Shown one piece after another: positions 51,020 to 59,040 of a DNA stretch of 64,000 bases. The stretch comes from Lachnospiraceae bacterium (GTDB lineage Bacteria > Bacillota > Clostridia > Lachnospirales > Lachnospiraceae), in NCBI GenBank assembly GCA_021205755.1, contig JAJPWX010000003.1, forward strand, positions 1 through 64,000. Direction: 5' to 3'. Under the pieces are notes generated by a model. That model was given only the letters and a program-made list of their open reading frames with translations, made no database searches and was not told the DNA's origin. The stretch's first letter is position 1. Every line of letters starts with the position of its first letter. A program made the position numbers and the translations under genes.

Positions 51020-52693
51020 TTACTCCTCCTCACGCCTTCTCATACGACTTCTGGTAATCAGCAGCACCACCGCCAGAAGAATCAGTGTCGGACCAACAAC
51101 ATAGAAGATCGTCGTGCCGATGCCGCCGGTGGAAGGCATGGTAGAGCCGGAGTTGTTTTCTACAGTTACGGAAACCGCTCCAGTTGATGTGTTTCCATTA
51201 GCAGGCGTTCCTCCATCAACCGTTACCGTCAGTGTATTAATTTCATCATAATCACCGTCAGAATCTGTATCCGTATATGTAGCAGAAATAACGATAGTAA
51301 TCGAGCTAGACAGCTTATTATAACCATCTGGAGCCTTTGTCTCTTCCAAGTAATATGTTCCTGCGCCAAGGCCAATGATCTTAAAGATACCGTATGAATC
51401 CGATTTCAAAGTAGATGCCTGGTCACTGTCAGTCGTCCATCCGGTAATTTTACCAGTGTTTTCATCAACCTGGGCATAATACGTGATGCTATTTCCGTCA
51501 GTGTAATAAAGCTTAAATTCCGCATTTTCCAATACTTTAGTATTGTCGTTTCCATCTACCTTGGTCACATCCAATTCAAATGTAAACGTAACAACCTGAT
51601 CCGTAGTTGTTGTGCCTGTTTCACTTCCATTTGGATTATTGGAATACGTCACGTTAACCTCGTTGGGGTTACCAGTACTACCACTAACAGCGTTCCCATT
51701 CAACTTGGCCTTATAGGTCACAACAATTACACTATCTTTTGTCACGGAGATTTTCGAAGTTGAAGCACTATCTGAATACAAAGAGTTCACATCACCAATC
51801 CCAACCGTCAGAACCGTGCCACCCTCATACGTACTGTTCGTGCCAGAATAATTAGCCGCAGTAACCGTATAGCTGCCATTTGAGCTATCTACTACCACCC
51901 CATTAGTTCCATTCTCAGCATCAGAAGCACTTGGGTAAACAGTAACTGTCACATCTGATGTCTGTATTGAAGAACCAGAAGTAACCAGTGTCAAGCCTTT
52001 TGACAAAGTATCGTTAAACACAAGCTGATAAGTAGAATAATCAGCAAGTGTACTTGGAAGTGTGGCAGTCAATGTATATGTCACTTCTTCATCGATACTA
52101 GCGCTTGTATTACTAACTTTCTTATCAACAGTGGGTATACCAGACTTTGGGGTCACCGTAATACTTTTCACAACTTCAAGTATGTAGTTGGAATAAACAG
52201 TGCCTTCTCCACTGGAAGGAATAGCAGTATTTTTAATCAAATAATAACCCGCTCCAACAACATCAGCAGTATAGTTTTTAGCAGTATCACTATATGTGAA
52301 AGTTTTCGCTGGAGTTAGAGTATAGCTTTCAGCAATGTACTCAGCAAATGCAGTAACATCAATTCCTCCATTACTCGCTCCATCAACTAATGCTTCGGCG
52401 AGACCGGCGGCACTATATGCATAAGTAGTCCCATCCAATATGGATGAATAATTTAAAAGCACACTAGCTTGATCCGTTGGGCTGAGTGCACTGCCAAACT
52501 CAATGTTAGACAATGTGCTACCAGACAGATCTCCTTTAAAAATCTGATACGCAATATACGTATATCCATCTGTTTCATTTTCAATAGTAATGGTGTATGT
52601 GTTCGTATCCGCCGCCATCACCGTCATACTCATCGCCAGCGCCATGACCAGCACCAGCATCAATCCCGCAATTTTTCTAAATCTTCTCATCAT
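51020..52693 (-). CDS. Major pilin (SpaA/isopeptide-forming)
   Basis: Signal peptide MMRRFRKIAGLMLVLVMALAMSMTVMAA; Cna-B/SpaA modules (GTYYLEETKAPDGYNKL); MPSTGG-TM-RMRRREEE. Start after aaaggagaa. Confidence 0.93.
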   Translation of the reverse strand: MMRRFRKIAGLMLVLVMALAMSMTVMAADTNTYTITIENETDGYTYIAYQIFKGDLSGSTLSNIEFGSALSPTDQASVLLNYSSILDGTTYAYSAAGLAEALVDGASNGGIDVTAFAEYIAESYTLTPAKTFTYSDTAKNYTADVVGAGYYLIKNTAIPSSGEGTVYSNYILEVVKSITVTPKSGIPTVDKKVSNTSASIDEEVTYTLTATLPSTLADYSTYQLVFNDTLSKGLTLVTSGSSIQTSDVTVTVYPSASDAENGTNGVVVDSSNGSYTVTAANYSGTNSTYEGGTVLTVGIGDVNSLYSDSASTSKISVTKDSVIVVTYKAKLNGNAVSGSTGNPNEVNVTYSNNPNGSETGTTTTDQVVTFTFELDVTKVDGNDNTKVLENAEFKLYYTDGNSITYYAQVDENTGKITGWTTDSDQASTLKSDSYGIFKIIGLGAGTYYLEETKAPDGYNKLSSSITIVISATYTDTDSDGDYDEINTLTVTVDGGTPANGNTSTGAVSVTVENNSGSTMPSTGGIGTTIFYVVGPTLILLAVVLLITRSRMRRREEE

Positions 52694-52724
52694 GCTCTTC
52701 TCCTTTAGCGTTATTTGATTTGTT

Positions 52725-52781
52725 GTAGCAGTTCCGAACAGCATCAAAATGAAAAGACCGCCTGCTGTTCTGAATAGTTAC
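52725..52781. repeat. MITE-like repeat, minimal copy E (57 bp), in the pilin 5' UTR
   Basis: gtagcagttccgaacagcatcaaaatgaaaagaccgcctgctgttctgaatagttac; about 19-bp imperfect inverted repeat. Confidence 0.8.
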
Positions 52782-53036
52782 GTTTTTTATTTCCTTTATA
52801 AAAACAGGGTGTCCCAAGATATCACTCCGGAATAACTTTTCCTCTCCTTCGAGAAAGTCCTCCCTCTGCATCTGATCCACCCATGTCTGTTTCTTATGTA
52901 TATCATTGCCCGTTCCTCCTCCTCGCGCCGGATGCGCTCTCCGGCTTTTGCGAAAAGTGTGGCAGGTAAAACCGGTTTGCTTCATCAAACCTTTTGATCA
53001 CCCACGCTCATTTTCCTTCCAATTTTAACTGCCCCC

Positions 53037-53095
53037 ATTATATCACAGAATCCGCAAAGCGCTTAACCATTGGTCCCCAGGCTCCGACCATTCGT
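53037..53095 (-). promoter_or_regulatory. Predicted LytTR-controlled pilin operon promoter
   Basis: LytTR-type repeats ACCATTGGT (53066..53074) and ACCATTCGT (53087..53095), 12-bp spacer; extended -10 TGATATAAT, with -10 hexamer TATAAT at 53037..53042; poor -35. Confidence 0.75.
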
Positions 53096-53098
53096 GCC

Positions 53099-53809
53099 TT
53101 ATTGATCCCTGTAGAGACGAGAAAACAGCCAAGCGTCATAATCTGCCCGGATTCCCACCTTTCCCCGGCGTGGAAAGTCGAGCCGCATTCCATTGTCCAT
53201 CAAGCAGTAGTCGGCACTCATCTGCCGGATGTGTTCCATATTGGCAATCGTTCCCCGGCTCAGCCGCAGAAAGTTCTTATCGAGCTTGTCTTCGAGCTCC
53301 TGAAGGGGCGACCGAACCTGAATGGTACGGTTGTTTGTCAAATAGATTTCCTTATTATGTCTGGCGCTGAGAATGCAGATGATTTCATCCAGATACATCG
53401 TCACGTTGTCTCTGCCAATAGTGAGGGACAATAAGGGACGGAGCTTCGAGCGCAGCCGCTGCAAGCGCTGAAACGCCTCTGCCACCCCATCTGCGGTAAT
53501 CGGTTTTACCAGATAGTGAAGCGCATTCAGGGAATAAGCGTCTACCGCGAAATCAAGGCTGCAGGTGATAAACACAATGCCTGTCTGCGGAGACAGTTTT
53601 TGAATTTTGCGCGCGATATCGATACCGCTCTCGCCGGGAAGGTAGATATCCAAAAATACAATGTCAAAAACAGGCGGCTCCTGCACTGCTTCAAGCAGTT
53701 CTGCACCATTGGTAAAACACTCTGCGCATGCTCTCGGATCAAACTCTCCCAGAGCACTGGTAAACAGAGCCTGTGACCGTCTGCTGTCGTCGCAGATAGC
53801 AATTCGCAT
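53099..53809 (-). CDS. LytTR-family response regulator
   Basis: RIAICDDSRR receiver, FDIVFLDIYLPGESGIDIA phospho-Asp block, C-terminal LytTR (ICILSARHNKEIYLTNNRTIQVRSPLQELEDKLD). Confidence 0.95.
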   Translation of the reverse strand: MRIAICDDSRRSQALFTSALGEFDPRACAECFTNGAELLEAVQEPPVFDIVFLDIYLPGESGIDIARKIQKLSPQTGIVFITCSLDFAVDAYSLNALHYLVKPITADGVAEAFQRLQRLRSKLRPLLSLTIGRDNVTMYLDEIICILSARHNKEIYLTNNRTIQVRSPLQELEDKLDKNFLRLSRGTIANMEHIRQMSADYCLMDNGMRLDFPRRGKVGIRADYDAWLFSRLYRDQ

Positions 53810-53851
53810 CTCACCAGTACCCCCCCCCTCGTTAAAAAACTTATTAGTGTT

Positions 53852-53912
53852 ATTTTAACACTAAATTGATACATCCGATATACCATTCGTGCCGTATTTC
53901 TGCACCATTCGT
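53852..53912 (-). promoter_or_regulatory. Predicted autoregulated LytTR promoter
   Basis: ACCATTCGT (53882..53890) and ACCATTCGT (53904..53912), 13-bp spacer; extended -10 TGTTAAAAT, with -10 hexamer TAAAAT at 53852..53857. Confidence 0.7.
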
Positions 53913-54052
53913 ACCTTGATTTTTATGGCAAAAAAGACAGCCGGTACGGCTGCCTTTTCCTTCGCGCTTTTATGGGCCTTCTATTTTATCCGAAATCATA
54001 TGTCAAGAACATTTCCACTTCTGACAAATCGCCAGGCGACCAGCCCGGATCG

Positions 54053-55663
54053 TTACAAAACTTCTATTTTGCACCGATGTACTTTCTCTTTCCGATTGTA
54101 CCCAATGCCAACCAGAATAATCCTCCCGGTCGTCTTGGGCTGTTCCCCCAGTTTTCCCCGGAACTTCAAAGCATAATTCTTGTCTTTGATTTGCTGCAGC
54201 GCTGTTTCCGGGGAATCATCTACTTTCAATTCAATGATAATCCCATCATCTGAACGATTATAAGGATAAAAAATATAATCCACATATCCGGTTCCGGCCT
54301 GATCTTCGCGTTCCATATTGTATTTATTTCTTGCAGCAATATAGGCAAGCTTCACACTGCCAGATAATTCCGCTTCGTCATTGTATGCTTTAAGCGGTGA
54401 TTCTGTCGTGTGTACAATAGCCAGCACTTTTCCGACGGTTTCTTCATCTCCGTCATATGTCGCCTGCAGAATGCGCGAAGATTCTCTTTCCAGTTCGCGC
54501 ATATAGCTGTACTTTGGTTCTGTCCGTATAATCCGGTCAAATTCCTGTTCGAGTTCTTTGTTCGGAATACGCACGCAGCCATTATTATAATTCAAATATC
54601 CATACACAGTCATCACAGACAAAATTTCGTCCCTGTACGTTAACTTTGTCGCCGTCGAAGCATATTCTGAAAGATCTGCCTCAACCGGCTCTCCCGCTGC
54701 AAGGAGCATCACCGCATCTCTTACGCCGTCAACATCGTCCAGCACATAATCCTTCAGCTCGTCATATTCACCAGCCTTTGCCCAGTAACTGTTCAGCGCA
54801 TTTCGCGTGAGGGCACGCACTACTGAATTCGGGTTATAGATACTGCCGCCGTTTTCTCTCTGATACCCATCGTACCAGTCTGCCAGGTCTTCCCTTGAAA
54901 ATCCTGGTGTGACCCAGCTCTTCAAATAGCGTTGATATAATTCATCCACCTCTTCCCCGGTAAATCCAAAATACTCATCGTACATATCACTATTTGCCAT
55001 ATTATATTCATCAAAATGATTCATTGTATCACTGGCAGAATATTTCTTGATCGGAAGGACACCCGTCAGATAGGTCATCTCAACATATGCCATTCCTTTC
55101 GTCATTCCTCCAAGAAATGCGGTAAATTTTCCTCTGTCCGATTCCGTAAAATAATCTTTATGAAATACATAGTCCCACTCATCAAATACCATCAGAAACT
55201 TTTCATTATTATGTGTCAGTGAAATGGTACGTAAAACAGCCCCCATAGAATCCTCTTCATCAATTTCCACATCCGGGTATGCCTTTTTCAAATCACGCAT
55301 CAGTCGTTTTTTTATAGTCGTAATATATTGTTTATAAGATTCACATTCTTCCACTGCCCTGCTAAAATCAATATAAATCAGATTATGCTGATTCATATGT
55401 TTCCTATAATTCTTTTCTCTTGCAATCTTAAGATGAGAAAAGATTTCTGTACCGTCTATTCCCTTGCCAAAAAATGAACCAATCATCGCGGCCATCACCG
55501 ACTTTCCAAACCGTCTCGGCCTTGTAACAGAAAGATAACTGCCCTGCTGCTCCACAAGCGGGATTAATTCTTTCAGGAACCCCGTCTTATCCACAAAATA
55601 TGGCTTTACCGTCTCTCTTTTGTAAATATCAATGATGTCTTCCGGATTCAGATAGTATCCCAT
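54053..55663 (-). CDS. AAA-ATPase-like / C-terminal PD-(D/E)XK nuclease domain protein, paralogue 2
   Basis: YFVDKTGFLKELIPL, VTRPRRFGKSVMAAM, MVFDEWDYVFHK, GYVDYIFYPYNRSDDGIIIELKVD; same length (536 aa) as paralogue 1. Confidence 0.88.
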   Translation of the reverse strand: MGYYLNPEDIIDIYKRETVKPYFVDKTGFLKELIPLVEQQGSYLSVTRPRRFGKSVMAAMIGSFFGKGIDGTEIFSHLKIAREKNYRKHMNQHNLIYIDFSRAVEECESYKQYITTIKKRLMRDLKKAYPDVEIDEEDSMGAVLRTISLTHNNEKFLMVFDEWDYVFHKDYFTESDRGKFTAFLGGMTKGMAYVEMTYLTGVLPIKKYSASDTMNHFDEYNMANSDMYDEYFGFTGEEVDELYQRYLKSWVTPGFSREDLADWYDGYQRENGGSIYNPNSVVRALTRNALNSYWAKAGEYDELKDYVLDDVDGVRDAVMLLAAGEPVEADLSEYASTATKLTYRDEILSVMTVYGYLNYNNGCVRIPNKELEQEFDRIIRTEPKYSYMRELERESSRILQATYDGDEETVGKVLAIVHTTESPLKAYNDEAELSGSVKLAYIAARNKYNMEREDQAGTGYVDYIFYPYNRSDDGIIIELKVDDSPETALQQIKDKNYALKFRGKLGEQPKTTGRIILVGIGYNRKEKVHRCKIEVL

Positions 55664-55906
55664 TCTTCGCTCACCCCCCTGGTTTTTGCATTTTCGATTC
55701 CTGGCTTTCAGCTATTGCATGAAGAAAGGTACATGTGTATATGATATAGCACTTTGGATTGTTTGTCAATCGAGCGCAGGAAACGAGATGACCGCAGAAT
55801 TACAGCAAAATTGCCGGATTTCCGGTGACTTTCCCCTTTCCAGAGCATATTTTATTACAGGCGGATAGACGCTCCGCCGCAATGATGTGAATCAGGAGGT
55901 GTATCG

Positions 55907-56872
55907 GTGAAGCCGTTACTGGAACTAAATCACGTAAGCTATGCATACCACAGCAAAAATGGCGAGACGGCCGCCCTGTCCGATCTCTCGTTTCAGGTAT
56001 TTCCCGGAGAATTTATTGCTGTCATAGGGCCGAGCGGCTGTGGCAAATCCACGCTGCTCTCTTTAATTTCCGGGCTGCTTCTCCCCGAGAGCGGAACGAT
56101 TTTATATACGCAGAGGCACGCAAAGGAATTCTCCGGCCATCGCCGGACGCGCCTTGCACGGACGGACAGAAGACAAAATGAGCTGCTTCTGTCCGATCAG
56201 ACGAACAGAAACAGCATCGGATACATGCTGCAAAAAGACCATCTTTTTGAGTGGAGGACGATTTACCGGAATATCCTGCTTGGGCTTGAAATTCAGCACC
56301 GCCTGGATGAAAATGCACGCGCACGCGTAGATAAAATGCTAAAGGATTACGGACTGGAGCCGTTCCGTGACGCCAGACCCAGCGAGCTTTCTGGCGGCAT
56401 GCGTCAGCGGGCGGCGCTAATCCGTACCCTGGCGCCAGACCCGGAGCTGCTCCTGCTGGATGAACCGTTCTCCGCGCTTGATTACCAGACAAGGCTGGCC
56501 GTCTGTGACGATGTCGCCGCGATTCTGCGCAGAGAGAGAAAAACGGCGCTTCTGGTCACGCATGATCTTTCGGAGGCGATCAGCATGGCTGACCGCATTC
56601 TCGTCCTGACAAAGCGTCCTGCCCGAATTCGGACGATTCTGACCATCCGGTTTATACGGGAAGAACCAGACGGAAATCCATCCGGGAGGTCTCCGCTTGA
56701 GCAGGAGAATCCGGATCAGACTCCATCCGGGACGCCCCCGTTTGAAGGAAAGGCTTCCGATAAAAGTCCATCACGGCTGACCCCATTTGAGCGGCGCGGC
56801 GAACCGGAGTTTCAGGAATACTTTCATTATCTCTGGAAGGAGCTGAACGCTGATGAACAGAACCTGCAATAA
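55907..56872 (+). CDS. ABC transporter ATP-binding protein (nitrate/sulfonate/taurine type)
   Basis: GPSGCGKST Walker A, LSGGMRQRAALIR signature, LLLLDEPFSALD Walker B. Confidence 0.92.
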   Translation: MKPLLELNHVSYAYHSKNGETAALSDLSFQVFPGEFIAVIGPSGCGKSTLLSLISGLLLPESGTILYTQRHAKEFSGHRRTRLARTDRRQNELLLSDQTNRNSIGYMLQKDHLFEWRTIYRNILLGLEIQHRLDENARARVDKMLKDYGLEPFRDARPSELSGGMRQRAALIRTLAPDPELLLLDEPFSALDYQTRLAVCDDVAAILRRERKTALLVTHDLSEAISMADRILVLTKRPARIRTILTIRFIREEPDGNPSGRSPLEQENPDQTPSGTPPFEGKASDKSPSRLTPFERRGEPEFQEYFHYLWKELNADEQNLQ

Positions 56873-57689
56873 TGAAGAAAAAAACAAGCCCCTGACTCTC
56901 TCCCAGCAGGATTACCTGAAAGGCTTAAGACGGCAGCAGAACCGGATCCGGGCGATCCGGATTTTGATTTTTGTGCTTTTTCTGCTGCTGTGGGAGACGG
57001 CAGTCCGAGCCGGATGGATCGACGGGTTTATTTTCAGCAGCCCCTCACGAATAGTGAAAACGTTTCTGACTATGTGGAACGACGGAACAATTCTTGCCCA
57101 TACGGGAATTACACTGGCCGAAACGCTGATCAGCTTCGCGCTGGTCGTCCTGCTTGGCGTTGGCTGCGCAGTTCTGCTCTGGTACAGCAATACCCTGTCC
57201 GAAATCCTCGAACCATATTTCGTTATCCTGAACAGCCTGCCGAAATCCGCCCTGGCGCCGCTGCTGATTGTCTGGCTCGGCGCAAACCTCAAATCCATCG
57301 TCGTCTCCGGCATTTCGGTAGCGCTCTTTGGGACGATTCTGAACCTGTATACCGGATTCCGGGAAATGGATCCGGATAAAATCAAGCTGATCTACACGCT
57401 TCAGGGCACGAAAAAGGATGTCCTGCTCAAAGTCATCCTTCCCGGCACCCTCCCGCTGCTGATCAGTGTAATGAAGGTCAATATCGGCCTCTGTCTCGTC
57501 GGCGTCGTCATCGGTGAATTCATCGGAGCCAGGGAAGGGCTCGGCTACCTGATCATCTACGGAAGCCAGGTATTCAAGCTGGACTGGGTCATCCTGTCGA
57601 TTGTCATTCTATGTGCGATCGCGATGCTGCTTTACGCGGTTCTGAATCTGCTTGAAAAGAAATGTATGCGACAGAGGCTTTCCCGGTAA
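56853..57689 (+). CDS. ABC transporter permease (nitrate/sulfonate/taurine type)
   Basis: TLAETLISFALVVLLGVGCAVLL, LPKSALAPLLIVWLGAN, EFIGAREGLGYLI. Confidence 0.92.
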   Translation: MNRTCNNEEKNKPLTLSQQDYLKGLRRQQNRIRAIRILIFVLFLLLWETAVRAGWIDGFIFSSPSRIVKTFLTMWNDGTILAHTGITLAETLISFALVVLLGVGCAVLLWYSNTLSEILEPYFVILNSLPKSALAPLLIVWLGANLKSIVVSGISVALFGTILNLYTGFREMDPDKIKLIYTLQGTKKDVLLKVILPGTLPLLISVMKVNIGLCLVGVVIGEFIGAREGLGYLIIYGSQVFKLDWVILSIVILCAIAMLLYAVLNLLEKKCMRQRLSR

Positions 57690-57793
57690 AATCCGATTGT
57701 CATGTCTCTATGCCTGAAACGAAAAGCGGGGAAGCTTCCGGAAAGAAAGCTTCCCCGTTCCATTCTTCGAATCGCTGACAAGCGAAAAACGTC

Positions 57794-57847
57794 AAATTGT
57801 TGTTTCGACAATTTCTCGTCCGTTATAAATTGTCGTTTTGACAATTT
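57794..57847. promoter_or_regulatory. Tandem inverted-repeat operators upstream of the sugar operon
   Basis: AAATTGT-tgtttcg-ACAATTT (57794..57814) and AAATTGTC-gtttt-GACAATTT (57827..57847), 33 bp apart; half-site aaattgttgttt at 57944. Confidence 0.7.
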
Positions 57848-57884
57848 TTTATCAAACTTTTTTTATTTTTTTATAAAAAAGTGC

Positions 57885-57913
57885 TTGCATTCTGAGAAAA
57901 AGTGTGCTATTTT
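57885..57913 (+). promoter_or_regulatory. Candidate sigma-A promoter of the sugar operon
   Basis: TTGCAT-N17-TATTTT between the operators and the half-site. Confidence 0.55.
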
Positions 57914-57975
57914 CATATCAAGATTTTTGAAACAAAAGTTTTTAAATTGTTGTTTTAAAAGTAAGGAGGGTTGTC

Positions 57976-58908
57976 ATGATTTACACGGTTACCTTAAACC
58001 CGGCGCTGGACAAGACGGTCGAGATCCCCTCTCTGAAGCTGGATACGGTGAACCGCATCGTGAAGATGCGCACGGATCCCGGCGGGAAGGGCATCAACGT
58101 CTCGAAGGTGATCCAGAAGCTCGGCGGGACAAGCGTTGCCACCGGAGTCCTCGGCGGGCACACCGGACAGTCGATCCAGAGTTCACTCACCCAGATGGGA
58201 CTTGAGACCGATTTCACTTTCGTGGATGGAGAAACGCGCACGAATCTGAAGATCATTGATCCGGTAGAACACACAAACACCGACATCAATGAACCCGGTG
58301 TGATCGTCTCAGAGGAAGTTCTGGATGAGATGCTGCAGCGGCTGCTTGAGCGGATCACGCCGGATGCGATTGTCGTGATCTCAGGGAGTATGCCAAAGGG
58401 TTCTCCCGCGGATACCTATTTTACCTGGACAAAAGCCATCTCAGGAAAAGGCGCAAAGGTCTTCCTCGACGCGGACGGCGATCTGCTGAAAGCGGGATTA
58501 AACGCATCCCCGTATCTGATCAAGCCAAATGACCGCGAGCTCTCAGAGCTGATTGGTACTCCTCTCTCCAGCCCGAGAGAGCTTGCAAAAGCGGCGCGGG
58601 AGCTGATGGTGCAATACGGGATACAGAAAATCGTCGTATCCATGGGCGGTGCAGGAGCACTATATGTGACCGCGGATGAGACCATCTACGCGGAAGGCCT
58701 GCGCGTACCGGTCGGCAGCACAGTTGGCGCCGGAGACAGCGTGGTCGCAGCTCTCGCCGTGGCGGAGGAGCGCGGACTTGGCCTGGCGGATGCGGTTTGT
58801 CTCTCCACCGCGACCGGAGCCGCTAATGTGATGTGCAGCGGAACACAGGCAGCAGAGTACAGCGTTATCAAGGAGCTGATACCGAAAGTGGTCTATCACT
58901 GTCTATAG
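57976..58908 (+). CDS. fruK: 1-phosphofructokinase (PfkB family)
   Basis: MIYTVTLNPALDKTVEIPSL, DPGGKGINVSKV, GAGDSVVAALAVA; RBS aaggaggg. Confidence 0.9.
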   Translation: MIYTVTLNPALDKTVEIPSLKLDTVNRIVKMRTDPGGKGINVSKVIQKLGGTSVATGVLGGHTGQSIQSSLTQMGLETDFTFVDGETRTNLKIIDPVEHTNTDINEPGVIVSEEVLDEMLQRLLERITPDAIVVISGSMPKGSPADTYFTWTKAISGKGAKVFLDADGDLLKAGLNASPYLIKPNDRELSELIGTPLSSPRELAKAARELMVQYGIQKIVVSMGGAGALYVTADETIYAEGLRVPVGSTVGAGDSVVAALAVAEERGLGLADAVCLSTATGAANVMCSGTQAAEYSVIKELIPKVVYHCL

Positions 58909-59040
58909 TTCCTCATTTCACGGCTCGCATAGCCATACGACAGAAAATCCTCTCTGTCGAAAAAAACGGTAACGTGAATTGTTATAGTAACAGTTGCAAT
59001 CCCTGTAAATTTTCATTATTATAAGAAAGGAGTTTTTGTT

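Noticed and set aside
53810-53886. Upstream extension of the LytTR protein from the ATG at 53886 (would be in frame with 10 G)
   Set aside because: The predicted TSS (about 53845) lies downstream of this ATG, so it is unlikely to be translated; kept only as a possible consequence of tract-length change.
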